Under the pieces are notes generated by a model that did no database searches, had not been told where the DNA came from, and saw nothing but the letters and a program-made list of their open reading frames with translations. The position numbers and the translations under genes are program-made. A stretch of DNA of 40,648 nt from Bacteroidia bacterium (GTDB taxonomy: Bacteria; Bacteroidota; Bacteroidia; B-17B0; Aurantibacillaceae): assembly GCA_018000995.1 (NCBI GenBank), contig JAGNIU010000027.1, positions 1 to 40,648 on the forward strand, read 5' to 3'. Positions 32,191 to 40,648 of this stretch are shown piece by piece. The first letter of the stretch is position 1. Every line of letters begins with the position of its first letter.

Positions 32191-34368
32191 TTATTCAACA
32201 ATTAGTTTTCTTGACATTTTTTGACCGTTTAATTCGAAACTTACAAAGTAAATTCCCGGTTTAAATGTATTTGATTCGTTAACCGTATAAACGTGGTGTC
32301 CAGGCGCTAAATTCAATGTTTTTTGTTGTTCAACAACTCTTCCGATTACATCGATAACATTGTAAGAAATACTTGCGTTATCGTTTAAAGTAAATTCGAT
32401 AGTAGCTGCTCCAGAAGTTGGATTAGGGTATACAACAAAACCAATTGATTTAGTTAACTCGTTAACACCTAAAGTACCGTTAAAGTTAATATCATCAAGG
32501 AAGAAGTTGTTTCCAAAACCATTGGTTGGATCTTCCTGCCAGTAGAAACGGATTTGTACGTTAGGCTGCGATTTAAATATATTAAATGCAGGGTGTGTTG
32601 TTAGAGTGTAAGTTTTAAACTGAGCTGGTGTAGCAAAGAAAGGTGCCGAAGTAGTTCCACCCGAACCTGATGCCATTGTTGCAGCTGATGGAACATAAAT
32701 ATCGCTCCAGCTACCACCGCAGTTATAGCTTGCTTGAACTTTAAACACATCGTTAAATGTTGCGCTGTTACGAGCGTATGCATACTTAAATGTGAACATT
32801 GCACCCGGATTATTTAAGAAATCATAAGAAGGTGTTTGTAAAATATCAATTGCACCATTAGGATTTGTGTTATTGCTCATAAAATACGAAGCGCTACCGG
32901 TAGCAGCAACAGTAGTACTTCTTTGCCATGTAACTCCACCCGTTTGGTTAATAATTGACCAATTTGCAGGTAAACCTGCCACTGTTTCAAAACTCTCTTG
33001 ATATGTAGCTGCATAATTAGCAACGCCATTTAAAACGGTTACAGTTTTTACAATTGTATTTGACCCTGATCCATTAGTAACAGTTAAGGATACAGACTGA
33101 ACTCCCATATTAGGGAAAGTAATGTTAGTTACCGCAGCGGTTGGACTAGTAATTGAAGCGCCACCTGTTGCAGCCCAACTTCTTGAAGTTACAGTTGCAT
33201 TATAAGAAACATCAGTAAATCCTAATGTTCCGCCTGCACAAACCGTGTAAATACTATTAGCTGAACCAAAAGTGGAATAAAAATCAGCAATTGGTGTACA
33301 TACAGTTGTACCGTTAACATCCGTTTGAGTTGGACCAACGTTTGTTGCGCTCCATAAGTTATTTCTACCACTGGTAGAAGATGCTAATGCAGCACGCATT
33401 ACGTTAGTTTGTCCGGTTGTAAACATTTTCGGACAAGACGAATAATCCATAATATTTTCAACGTTTGCATTTCCTCCGCTACCAGAACATGTGTTTGTTC
33501 CAACACTTCCGGGACATGTACTGAAATACCCATGAGTAATAGGTGTATCACCTACTCCATCGTTACCACAAGCAACCATTGGGTTATTAGTGTTACCCCA
33601 AGTATGACTTAAGTTTAACCAGTGACCGATTTCATGACTTAGAGTACGTGAATCAGTGATATTATTACTAACCCAAGCAGAACGGATTACAAAAGCATCA
33701 GCAGCATTTCCTGTACTTAAAGTACCTGGTTTATAAGTATAACCAACAATAATTCCTCCAGCGGAAGAACAAGTAGAAGTTGAAGGACAAATAGAACGAA
33801 CTACATAAATATTTAAATATTTAGTAGGATTCCATTTCCCGGCAGCTGTTCCTGAATAGGCGTAGTTTGGTGCTGATTGATTCCAATCCGTACTTGGATT
33901 ATAATAGTGAACAATACCTGAAGTACAATTCCCTAAAGGATCTTTCTTAGCTAGCATAAACTTAATATCGCTATTGATATAAAGTGGTGCAAAAGTTGAG
34001 TTAATAGTTCCAATATCTGAACCTGAAGCTGAAAAATCTTTATTGATATTAGCTAAAGCTGCAATACAATTGGCATCAGGAATATTTTCAGCACCGTAAG
34101 TGTGCAGAATATGAAATACTACAGGAACTGTGTATTCAAAAGCAGCCCCTGCTTTTTTAGTTTTTAAACTTTCTTCGTAAGCAATGGTAGCTAAACGGAG
34201 TTTTTCTTGCTCTGCTTCATAGCTTTCTTTAGCACCAGGATTAGCAGCAAAGTGCATATCCATAGCTTCATAAGTAGCACAAGGCAGAACTATATCATGC
34301 GTTTGAGCCATTAATGCAGCGCTGCCGGTAAAAAAACAAAGCGCCAGTGTATGTATAATTTTTTTCAT
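32191..34368 (-). CDS. Pappalysin-like M43 metalloprotease with PKD-like and T9SS domains
   Basis: A 725-residue secreted protein with a signal peptide to about residue 22 (AALMAQ). The metalloprotease domain (about 80-325) has the zinc site HEIGHWLNLSH (245-255, H-E-x-x-H-x5-H) and the Met-turn NIMDYSS (305-311), typical of M43B/pappalysin-like enzymes. A PKD-like Ig domain (about 350-445) and a beta-sandwich domain with FFLDDINFNG (about 450-630) follow. The C-terminus (about 640-725, VVYPNPTSG then KMSRKLIVE) is a T9SS type A sorting domain. It is exported as a surface or free protease. Its substrates are unknown. Confidence 0.93.
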   Translation of the reverse strand: MKKIIHTLALCFFTGSAALMAQTHDIVLPCATYEAMDMHFAANPGAKESYEAEQEKLRLATIAYEESLKTKKAGAAFEYTVPVVFHILHTYGAENIPDANCIAALANINKDFSASGSDIGTINSTFAPLYINSDIKFMLAKKDPLGNCTSGIVHYYNPSTDWNQSAPNYAYSGTAAGKWNPTKYLNIYVVRSICPSTSTCSSAGGIIVGYTYKPGTLSTGNAADAFVIRSAWVSNNITDSRTLSHEIGHWLNLSHTWGNTNNPMVACGNDGVGDTPITHGYFSTCPGSVGTNTCSGSGGNANVENIMDYSSCPKMFTTGQTNVMRAALASSTSGRNNLWSATNVGPTQTDVNGTTVCTPIADFYSTFGSANSIYTVCAGGTLGFTDVSYNATVTSRSWAATGGASITSPTAAVTNITFPNMGVQSVSLTVTNGSGSNTIVKTVTVLNGVANYAATYQESFETVAGLPANWSIINQTGGVTWQRSTTVAATGSASYFMSNNTNPNGAIDILQTPSYDFLNNPGAMFTFKYAYARNSATFNDVFKVQASYNCGGSWSDIYVPSAATMASGSGGTTSAPFFATPAQFKTYTLTTHPAFNIFKSQPNVQIRFYWQEDPTNGFGNNFFLDDINFNGTLGVNELTKSIGFVVYPNPTSGAATIEFTLNDNASISYNVIDVIGRVVEQQKTLNLAPGHHVYTVNESNTFKPGIYFVSFELNGQKMSRKLIVE

Positions 34369-34405
34369 GTTCTATATGGTATTTAAATTTTATACAAGAT
34401 AAGAA

Positions 34406-34433
34406 ACCAAAAGCCTGAAAACAAGCTTTTGGT
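34406..34433 (-). terminator. Hairpin after the SPFH gene
   Basis: ACCAAAAGC at 34406-34414 and GCTTTTGGT at 34425-34433 form a perfect nine-base stem with a ten-base loop. On the minus strand it follows the SPFH stop by 33 bases and is followed by a short T-rich run (TTTCTT), so it is a moderate terminator. Confidence 0.6.
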
Positions 34434-34466
34434 CTAAAAATTCATCTAAAATGTCGGGGTTTTGGT

Positions 34467-35396
34467 CTATTTTTTAGAGTGTAAATTCAACTGATTAATA
34501 GCCATCATTTCCTTAACAGTTTTTTGCATGCCATCACTACTTCCATCTAAGAAAATAACATTTCCTTTACCATGCTCAGCAAAGTTTTTAATAGCTTCAG
34601 TCCACATACTAAATAAAATCAGATTGGCATCTAAATTCGAATCTGCCATTTGTTTAGCAGCAATTGCCATACCCTTGGCCACCTCTTCGCGGAATAAAGC
34701 CACACCTTGTCCACGTAATTGAGCCGCTTCTTTCTCGGCCTGAGCAGAAATTTTGATAGCGTTACCCTCTGCTTCAGCAGCCTTGGTTTTAGTAATTAAT
34801 AAAGCTTGACCTTCATTTTCAGCCGCAGCTTTTAAGTTGTTACTGGCTACTACTTTTGCCATCGAACGCATTACTTCTTCATCAAAAGTGATGTCGTTTA
34901 ATTGTAAATCTATTAAATGATAACCCCAACCTTCTAAGGTAATATCTAATTGTTCTTTAACCGCTTCAACAATTTCGCGGCGGGTAATTAATACTTCTGA
35001 TTGTTTTTTGGTAGCTACAAATGCGCGAACACTTCCTTCAACTGAACGAACAAGCGCTTGCATAAAGTTACGCTCATCAATAAATTTAAAGGCTACACTT
35101 TTAATGGTTTCTTCTTCATGGTTTAAAACCGAATAAAGTAACATGGCTGTAAAATTTACATTGGCCTGATCAATAGTAACAGCCTGAAATCCTAACTCAG
35201 CACTTCTGTTTTGAATAGAGATTTTTTTAGCTACTCTCTCAATGATCGGGATTTTAAAATTTAAACCCGGACGCATTACACGTCTGTACTTTCCGAAGAC
35301 TGTGATAACCGCAACAGTTCCTTGCTGAACCGTCCGGAATGACATAAGAAGTATTAAGAATCCTAATACTAAAAAGATGATGGTGAGAATCGGCAT
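34467..35396 (-). CDS. SPFH/Band-7 (prohibitin-like) membrane protein
   Basis: 309 residues with one N-terminal membrane helix (about 3-20). An SPFH domain follows (TVQQGTVAVITVFGKYRRVMRPGLNFKIPIIERV, 23-56), then a long Ala/Glu/Lys-rich coiled coil (about 185-245, with EGQALLITKTKAAEAEGNAIKISAQAEKEAAQLRG). It resembles stomatin/paraslipin-type proteins, which oligomerise in the inner membrane and organise microdomains or protect membrane proteins. No NfeD gene adjoins it. It is divergent from the TPR gene with 67 bases between the starts. Confidence 0.9.
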   Translation of the reverse strand: MPILTIIFLVLGFLILLMSFRTVQQGTVAVITVFGKYRRVMRPGLNFKIPIIERVAKKISIQNRSAELGFQAVTIDQANVNFTAMLLYSVLNHEEETIKSVAFKFIDERNFMQALVRSVEGSVRAFVATKKQSEVLITRREIVEAVKEQLDITLEGWGYHLIDLQLNDITFDEEVMRSMAKVVASNNLKAAAENEGQALLITKTKAAEAEGNAIKISAQAEKEAAQLRGQGVALFREEVAKGMAIAAKQMADSNLDANLILFSMWTEAIKNFAEHGKGNVIFLDGSSDGMQKTVKEMMAINQLNLHSKK

Positions 35397-35450
35397 AATA
35401 ATTTAATTTTTTTTAAAGGTATTAAAATTCGTCAGACCACAATTTATTTT

Positions 35451-35458
35451 TACTTTTA
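35451..35458 (+). promoter_or_regulatory. -7 promoter element of the TPR gene
   Basis: TACTTTTA differs from TAnnTTTG at one base. It ends five bases before the GTG at 35464, again predicting a very short leader. Confidence 0.35.
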
Positions 35459-35463
35459 AGGTT

Positions 35464-36552
35464 GTGAATTGTTACAGACGGTTTTTAACGGTGCTTTTGG
35501 TGGTATTTTCCTTTATGGGGATATGCCAGGAAGTTCAGGATACCACGAAGGCGGCCCCAGAGGTTGAATTGTTTAAAGGTGCTCTTAAACTTATTGATTC
35601 TGCCAAGTATAAAGAGGCTATTGTCGATTTAAAAAAAGCTATCAAAATTAAACCCGATTACCCGGCAGCTTATACCAAAATGGCGATTGCCAAAATTGCG
35701 ACCAAAGATTTAAAAGGAGCCGAAAAAGATCTAAAAGTTTCCCTCGCCAGTAACCCAAACGACTTTGAAAGTTTAAAAGTGATGGGCTTTATGTATTTTA
35801 ATACCGAAAGGTATAAAGAATGTAAAGTTTACTTTGATAGCGCCGCCTCTATTGCGGTAGCTGAAAAAATTGATGATGCAGAATTTCTATACTACAGAGC
35901 TAAACTCATGTTTTTGGGAAAAAGCTATAAAGATGCTTTAGATGTTTTAGCGAATGCTACTGAGATAAAACCAAAATACATTGAAGCTATTGTTTTAAAA
36001 GGGGAAGTTCGCTTTGCACAAAAAGATTACAATTACGCTTTAAAAGAATTGAATGAGGCCATCGGTTTAATGAAAGCTGATGCTTTAGATTATAACGCCT
36101 ATAAAACACGCGCTAAATCAAAATTTGAAATTGCCGATTATAAAGGTTCTGTTAGCGACTGGAGTGTTTATTTAGACGGAAACCCGGGTGAAGAAGAAGC
36201 TTTAATATCGAGAGCTGCCGCCAGAATTAACATGAATGATAATACAAACGCTATTGTAGATTTAGATGAGGCTATTAAGAAAAATCCAAAAAATCCGGTG
36301 AGTTACAATTACCGCGGCATGGCAAAAGCAGGTAACAAACAATTAGTAGAAGGCTTAAAAGATGTAGATTACTCTATTAAACTTAAATTTGATTACGGTG
36401 CAGCTTATGTAAACCGTGCCGCTATAAAATTTGCCAGTAAAGATAAACGCGGCGCTTGTGAAGATTTAAATAAAGCCGATACTTTGGGCGATAAAATGGC
36501 TTACAAATTAATTGACCAATACTGTAAGGGAATGGGCGATAATAGGAAGTAA
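35464..36552 (+). CDS. Exported TPR-repeat protein
   Basis: 362 residues from GTG 35464, with a signal peptide to about residue 21 (FSFMGICQ). Tandem tetratricopeptide units follow from about residue 33 to the end (for example YKEAIVDLKKAIKIKPDYPAAYTKMA, YNYALKELNEAI, NTNAIVDLDEAIKKNPKNPVSYNYRGMA), about eight in all. It is probably a periplasmic or outer-membrane-associated scaffold that mediates protein contacts. No catalytic residues are seen. It lies divergent from the SPFH gene and 75 bases before queD. Confidence 0.85.
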   Translation: MNCYRRFLTVLLVVFSFMGICQEVQDTTKAAPEVELFKGALKLIDSAKYKEAIVDLKKAIKIKPDYPAAYTKMAIAKIATKDLKGAEKDLKVSLASNPNDFESLKVMGFMYFNTERYKECKVYFDSAASIAVAEKIDDAEFLYYRAKLMFLGKSYKDALDVLANATEIKPKYIEAIVLKGEVRFAQKDYNYALKELNEAIGLMKADALDYNAYKTRAKSKFEIADYKGSVSDWSVYLDGNPGEEEALISRAAARINMNDNTNAIVDLDEAIKKNPKNPVSYNYRGMAKAGNKQLVEGLKDVDYSIKLKFDYGAAYVNRAAIKFASKDKRGACEDLNKADTLGDKMAYKLIDQYCKGMGDNRK

Positions 36553-36598
36553 GTTCGAGTGACGATTGACCAAGTAAGAATGAAGAATAAGTAAATAA

Positions 36599-36627
36599 TT
36601 GAATCTTTAAATTTTGAATCTTAAATT
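36599..36627 (+). repeat. Tandem 14-15 base repeat before queD
   Basis: TTGAATCTTTAAATT (36599-36613) is followed at once by TTGAATCTTAAATT (36614-36627), which ends at the base before the queD ATG. It is an AT-rich direct repeat in the ribosome-binding region. Confidence 0.65.
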
Positions 36628-37035
36628 ATGAATACCTCAGTAATAAGAAAAGTAACTTTTCATTCGGCGCACCGATTATATAATCCTAAATGGGACGATA
36701 AAAAAAATGATGAGATTTTTGGATTGTGTAATAACCCGAACTTTCACGGACATAATTACGAATTGCATGTTAAAGTAACAGGACCAATTGACCCTGAAAC
36801 CGGTTTTGTAATTGACTTGAAAGTATTGAGTGATATACTAAAGGAAGAAATTGTAGAACGCTTCGATCATCGCAATTTAAATTTGGATACTGTTGAGTTT
36901 AAAAACTTAAATCCTACAGCAGAAAACATCGCGAAAGTGATTTATGATATTCTGCAACCCAAATTAAAATCATACCAAAAAATTCAGGTTACACTTTACG
37001 AAACGCCAAGAAATTACGTGGTTTATCCTGATTAG
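36628..37035 (+). CDS. queD: 6-carboxytetrahydropterin synthase (6-pyruvoyl-THP synthase family)
   Basis: 135 residues with the PTPS/QueD fold. Zinc ligands are H15 in FHSAHRL and H40/H42 in NFHGHNYE. The proposed catalytic Cys is C34 in GLCNNPNFHGH. The DHRNLN (80-85) and PTAENIAKVIYD (96-107) segments are typical of the family. The enzyme turns 7,8-dihydroneopterin triphosphate into 6-carboxytetrahydropterin in queuosine synthesis. Family members can instead make 6-pyruvoyl-tetrahydropterin. No other queuosine genes are near, so QueD is the likely but not proven role. Its stop overlaps the convergent T9SS gene by four bases. Confidence 0.9.
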   Translation: MNTSVIRKVTFHSAHRLYNPKWDDKKNDEIFGLCNNPNFHGHNYELHVKVTGPIDPETGFVIDLKVLSDILKEEIVERFDHRNLNLDTVEFKNLNPTAENIAKVIYDILQPKLKSYQKIQVTLYETPRNYVVYPD

Positions 37036-38750
37036 TTTTCATTTATAATCACTTTCCCTGAATCAAATTTCTGATCATCTTCAAGTAAAATGTAATTATA
37101 TAAACCCGCACTAATACCAGAAACGCGAATATAATTCACTCCTTTAAATATTCTTTGGTCATAAACTTTTTGACCCAGAGAGTTAATTAAAATTAATTCT
37201 GCATTTTCTATTTCCTTTTCAATTTTTAATTTGAATTCACCGGAATTAGGATTAGGATAAATTCCAATACTATGATTGAAAGAAATATCCTTAATCCCCA
37301 AAGAAGATTGACCAAGTTTATGAATAAAAATATCAAAACCTCCTTGGGGCATTAACGTGAATGAAGATGGCGAAGGATCAAAATCAGTTTTCCCTCGATA
37401 CGGCCCTGTTGTATAGATATTATACGCATTATCTATTGTGATACACTCTCCCCATGCATCTGCAGCGGCTCCCCATCCACCAGCCCAGGAAAAATTTCCA
37501 GAAGGATCTAAAATACTTACAAATGCGCAAGCAGCACTACCAACTGAAGTCATTGTATATGTTCCCGGCCCCGGGTCAAAATCACCTGTGTAAAGATATC
37601 TTCCTGTTGTATATACATTTCCTAATGCGTCAAGGGTTATTGAATTTCCCTGATCACTATTACTTGGCCCTCCCATTTGTTTAGCCCAAATAAAATTTCC
37701 GTTTGGATCGAGTTTACTTACAAAAATATCATCGTCAGTAAATGAGCCTGATGTGGATAAAGTAAAAGAAGCAACGCTCGGATCAAAATCACTTGTACCA
37801 TTGAAATAACCTGTTGTATAAATATTATTTGAAGCATCGATTGTCATTCCATGTGCACGGTCATAACCTGGACCACCCATACTTTTAGCCCATACAAAAT
37901 TTCCTGATCCATCGAGTTGTAGAATAAAAATATCATCTATACCATTTGCAACAACAGTGAATGTGGATGGACCAGGGTCAAAATCAGCATTGAATCGGTA
38001 ATAACCAGAAAGAAGGAGATCTCCAGATGTTTTTTCTATTATTGTAGTGCCTGCATCAGGGCCAGATCCTCCTATAGTTTTGGCCCAAGTAAGATTTCCT
38101 GAAGGATCGAGCTTCACAACGAAAATATCATCATCCCAGCTTGAATTTGTTGTATAGGTTAAAACTGATGGGCCCGGATTGAGATCTATTGAAATATTAA
38201 AAGATCCTGTCAATAAAACATTGGAACCTGCATCTACTTTTATATCATTGCATGTAGCCGTTCCAACACAGGCAAGTTGCTTTGTCCAAACAAATAGGCC
38301 TGCACTATTTAGCTTATTAATAAAAATATCACTACTACCTGAAGCATTTAATGTATAAGTTCCGGCACCCGGATCGAAATCTGCCGTTCCTCCAAAATAG
38401 CCAGTGGTATAAACATTTCCTAGAGCATCTACAAAAACTGAGGTGCCTGCACCACCACCACTCGGTGCAAAATTTCTAGCCCAAACAAGATTACCCAAAT
38501 TATTTAATTTACAAACGAAAATATCTTGCGGCGAAGAAGAGCTTAACACATAGATGCCAGGGCCTGGATCAAAATCTGTAGTTCCCCAAAAATAACCAGT
38601 CACATAAATATTACCTGAGGCATCAGCAACAATTGCATTTCCCTGATCCGCATTAGGACTTCCAATGCTTTTTGCCCAACCAAAATTTACTTGCGCAAAA
38701 TTATTTACACCTATAAGAAGAAGAATATGAATAAGAAAGATCTTTCTCAT
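37032..38750 (-). CDS. Seven-repeat SBBP-like propeller protein with T9SS sorting domain
   Basis: A 572-residue secreted protein with a signal peptide to about residue 19 (NNFAQ). Seven repeats of about 65 residues each carry NIYVTGYF..TTDFDPGPG.Y.L...DIFV.KL...GN.VWAK. The conserved loop DFDPGPG varies among repeats (DFDPGAG, DLNPGPS, DFDPGPS, DFDPSVA, DFDPGPG, DFDPSPS). Seven such units predict a seven-bladed beta-propeller (SBBP family), and the acidic loops might bind Ca2+. The C-terminus (about 495-572, IGIYPNPNSGEFKL) is a T9SS type A sorting domain. The function is unknown. It is convergent with queD. Confidence 0.88.
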   Translation of the reverse strand: MRKIFLIHILLLIGVNNFAQVNFGWAKSIGSPNADQGNAIVADASGNIYVTGYFWGTTDFDPGPGIYVLSSSSPQDIFVCKLNNLGNLVWARNFAPSGGGAGTSVFVDALGNVYTTGYFGGTADFDPGAGTYTLNASGSSDIFINKLNSAGLFVWTKQLACVGTATCNDIKVDAGSNVLLTGSFNISIDLNPGPSVLTYTTNSSWDDDIFVVKLDPSGNLTWAKTIGGSGPDAGTTIIEKTSGDLLLSGYYRFNADFDPGPSTFTVVANGIDDIFILQLDGSGNFVWAKSMGGPGYDRAHGMTIDASNNIYTTGYFNGTSDFDPSVASFTLSTSGSFTDDDIFVSKLDPNGNFIWAKQMGGPSNSDQGNSITLDALGNVYTTGRYLYTGDFDPGPGTYTMTSVGSAACAFVSILDPSGNFSWAGGWGAAADAWGECITIDNAYNIYTTGPYRGKTDFDPSPSSFTLMPQGGFDIFIHKLGQSSLGIKDISFNHSIGIYPNPNSGEFKLKIEKEIENAELILINSLGQKVYDQRIFKGVNYIRVSGISAGLYNYILLEDDQKFDSGKVIINEN

Positions 38751-38773
38751 TTAGTAAAAAGTAAAAGCTAAAG

Positions 38774-39160
38774 TTAATTTAATTTAGCAGGAACAATTAA
38801 ATTGAATTGAGGAATTTCAACATCAACCTCTGCTCCATCATTGATTTTTTTCATGGTGTAAAAACCTTTCATAAAACCAATTTCCGAAACCAAATTACAA
38901 CCGCTGTTGTATTCGTATTTTTCGCCGGGTTCAATTACAGGTGTTTCACCTACAACACCAATTCCATCTACCATACGTTTTTCGTTAACGCTGTCAAAAA
39001 TATCCCAATGCCTTTTAATTAATTGCATAGGTTCAGCGCTTTTGTTGGTGATGGTAATGTAATAGATAAAAAAGTAAAGATTATCCTTCGGACTCGATTG
39101 CTCGGGCCAGTACTTACACTCAACCGAAATTTCTATACCGTGAGTTAATGTTTTGGTCAT
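38774..39160 (-). CDS. apaG: ApaG-family protein
   Basis: A 128-residue protein of the ApaG/DUF525 beta-sandwich family: YFFIYYITITNKSAEPMQLIKRHWDIFDS (28-56), then VVGETPVIEPGEKYEYNSGC and MKGFYTMKKINDGAEVDVEIPQFNL. In Proteobacteria the gene sits with ksgA/apaH and is linked to cobalt and magnesium resistance, but its biochemical role is unclear. Here it stands alone, upstream of a T9SS gene on the same strand and divergent from rpsA. Confidence 0.93.
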   Translation of the reverse strand: MTKTLTHGIEISVECKYWPEQSSPKDNLYFFIYYITITNKSAEPMQLIKRHWDIFDSVNEKRMVDGIGVVGETPVIEPGEKYEYNSGCNLVSEIGFMKGFYTMKKINDGAEVDVEIPQFNLIVPAKLN

Positions 39161-39396
39161 CAGTTTAATAATCTTTTACCCTACAAATTAATGGGTTTTT
39201 TAGTTTTAAACCAAAAGATTTAACTTATTAATTATCAACAAGTTAATTTTATATAAATTGCTTGTTAATTTAAAACAATGGCCGCTTTTTAATGTATATT
39301 TGTAGCCCGAATTTTTCTGGGAAAAACGGTATAAAATTAAAAACTAACCTCTCAAGCAATCCCAGCAGTTGTTTGATACAAGTAAAGTAAAACAAA
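39161..39396 (+). promoter_or_regulatory. rpsA promoter and leader
   Basis: TATATTTG at 39295-39302 is a perfect -7 element. No -33 TTG is seen at 17-23 bases. It predicts a start near 39308 and a leader of about 90 bases. In the leader, CTGGGA (about 39316-39321) can pair with TCCCAG (about 39360-39365) around about 38 bases. This could be the site where S1 represses its own translation, but that is not proven. The AT-rich 39180-39270 part shows no gene. Confidence 0.55.
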
Positions 39397-40648
39397 ATGG
39401 CAGATAAAGCCTTAGTAGGAAATCCGGATTTTGACTGGAATTCAATCGGAAAAAAACAAGACAACTATTCTAACGACGAACGTACTAAATTAGATGAATT
39501 GTATGGTGCATCATTAAGCACAATCAGTGATCTTCAAATTTTAGAAGGAACTGTAGTATCAAAAAACACACGTGAAGTAGTTGTAAACATTGGTTACAAA
39601 TCGGATGGCGTTGTTGCCTTATCTGAATTTCGCTATAATCCCGATTTAAAAATTGGTGATAAAGTTGAAGTTTTTATTGAAACTGCTGAAGACGCAAACG
39701 GTCAATTAGTATTATCGCACAAAAAAGCGCGCGCTAATAAAAGTTGGGATCGCGTTAACCAAGCTCTTACAACTGATGAAATCATTAAAGGTTACGTTAA
39801 ATGCCGTACCAAAGGTGGTCTTATTGTTGATGTATTTGGTATCGAAGCATTTTTACCGGGTTCTCAAATCGATGTTAAACCTATCCGCGATTACGATATT
39901 TACGTTGGTAAAACAATGGAATTTAAAGTTGTAAAAATCAACAACGAATTCAAAAACGTAGTGGTTTCTCACAAAGCTTTAATTGAAGCTGAAATCGAAA
40001 ACCAAAAACGCGAAATCATCTCTAAATTAGAAAAAGGACAAGTATTAGAAGGTACTGTGAAAAACATTACTTCTTATGGTGTGTTTATTGATTTAGGTGG
40101 TGTTGACGGTTTAATTCACATTACAGATTTATCATGGGGTCGTATTAACCACCCTGAAGAGATCGTTAAATTAGACGAGAAAATTCAAGTGGTTATTTTA
40201 GATTTTGATGATGATAAAAAACGTATCGCATTAGGTTTAAAACAACTTTCTGCTCATCCTTGGGATTCTTTATCAACCGAAATTAAAGTTGGTGATAAAG
40301 TAAAAGGTAAAGTAGTTGTTATTGCTGATTACGGTGCATTTATTGAAGTTGCTCAAGGTGTTGAAGGTTTAATTCACGTAAGTGAAATGAGCTGGAGTCA
40401 ACATTTACGCAGCGCACAAGATTTCGTAACAGTTGGTGCTGAAGTTGAAGCTATCGTATTAACGTTAGACCGCGACGAACGCAAAATGAGCCTTGGTATG
40501 AAACAATTAACTCCTGATCCATGGAATATGATCATGGAGAAATATGCAAAAGGAACTCGTCACACAGGAACTGTTCGCAACTTCACCAACTTTGGTGTGT
40601 TTGTTGAATTAGAAGAAGGTGTTGATGGTTTAGTACATATCTCTGATT
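39397..40648 (+). CDS. rpsA: 30S ribosomal protein S1 (partial, runs off the window)
   Basis: The frame is open from ATG 39397 to the window edge (417 complete codons, no stop). It starts MADKALVGNPDFDWNSIGKK. It contains four complete S1 RNA-binding domains and the beginning of a fifth, with repeats such as LEGTVVSKNTREVVVNIGYK, LEGTVKNITSYGVFIDLGGVDGLIHITD, VKGKVVVIADYGAFIEV and HTGTVRNFTNFGVFVELEEG. It binds mRNA at the small subunit, which matters in a phylum with weak Shine-Dalgarno use. Codon use is strongly biased (GTT, GAA, AAA), consistent with high expression. Confidence 0.97.
   Translation, partial: MADKALVGNPDFDWNSIGKKQDNYSNDERTKLDELYGASLSTISDLQILEGTVVSKNTREVVVNIGYKSDGVVALSEFRYNPDLKIGDKVEVFIETAEDANGQLVLSHKKARANKSWDRVNQALTTDEIIKGYVKCRTKGGLIVDVFGIEAFLPGSQIDVKPIRDYDIYVGKTMEFKVVKINNEFKNVVVSHKALIEAEIENQKREIISKLEKGQVLEGTVKNITSYGVFIDLGGVDGLIHITDLSWGRINHPEEIVKLDEKIQVVILDFDDDKKRIALGLKQLSAHPWDSLSTEIKVGDKVKGKVVVIADYGAFIEVAQGVEGLIHVSEMSWSQHLRSAQDFVTVGAEVEAIVLTLDRDERKMSLGMKQLTPDPWNMIMEKYAKGTRHTGTVRNFTNFGVFVELEEGVDGLVHISD

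Noticed and set aside
37100..38700. CRISPR array or DNA satellite from the repeated pattern
   Set aside because: The repeats are about 195 bases, in frame and diverged at the DNA level. They are protein repeats of the propeller gene.
39270..39464. 64-codon minus-strand ORF over the rpsA start
   Set aside because: It covers the rpsA promoter and first codons on the opposite strand and matches no family. It would conflict with strong plus-strand coding.
1..40648. tRNA, rRNA or CRISPR elsewhere
   Set aside because: I looked through the intergenic spacers for cloverleaf arms, rRNA-like blocks and regular short repeats and saw none.

Overview
The window is AT-rich chromosomal DNA from a member of the Bacteroidota. 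The evidence is several secreted proteins with C-terminal type IX secretion (T9SS type A) sorting domains, a TonB receptor with a carboxypeptidase-like N-terminal domain next to a DUF4249 lipoprotein, the near absence of Shine-Dalgarno sequences, many TTG/GTG starts, and TAnnTTTG-type -7 promoter elements. I cannot name the genus.

Layout. 30-3607 (+) is a four-gene operon: a His/Pro-rich Spy/CpxP-like periplasmic protein, an MbnP-family protein, a di-haem MbnH/MauG-type peroxidase and a T9SS-exported YHYH protein. It looks like a periplasmic or surface copper-handling module. 3608-7260 is an accessory island of three minus-strand genes: two unknowns around an ABC/AAA ATPase fused to a Toprim-like nuclease domain. 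Every boundary carries a related attC-like core, so the island resembles an integron-type cassette array with no integrase in view. 7335-12578 (-) holds a double zinc-ribbon membrane protein and an outer-membrane operon (beta-barrel protein, TonB receptor, DUF4249 lipoprotein). 12692-20716 is core or housekeeping sequence: serine hydrolase, helical protein, a 54-residue membrane protein, YdeI-like protein, cation/proton antiporter, the pyrE-SRPBCC-thiamine-binding operon, Nudix hydrolase and a tandem universal stress protein. 20802-23120 is an MMPL/RND transporter whose 3' end lies in a palindromic repeat. 23121-23812 has no conventional gene, but it holds that repeat and two tandem, related 25-codon membrane-peptide ORFs.

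23813-32060 (-) is a surface-glycan operon read from a promoter near 32100: glycosyltransferase, two tandem FemAB/GNAT-like transferases, a NodB-like deacetylase, a second glycosyltransferase and an O-antigen ligase/polymerase. Most of its genes overlap by one to a few bases. The last two ORFs are a decapitated T9SS protein fused onto the ligase 3' end and an NHL-propeller T9SS protein. 32191-39160 contains a pappalysin-like M43 protease, an SPFH protein, a TPR protein, queD, a seven-repeat T9SS propeller protein and apaG. The window ends inside rpsA, which starts at 39397 and runs off the right edge.

The most interesting points are the twin 25-residue peptides at 23392-23636, the integrase-less cassette-like island at 3608-7260 with its ATPase-Toprim gene, and the MbnP/MbnH/YHYH/Spy-like operon. 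All functional statements come from reading motifs by eye. No database search or folding was run.
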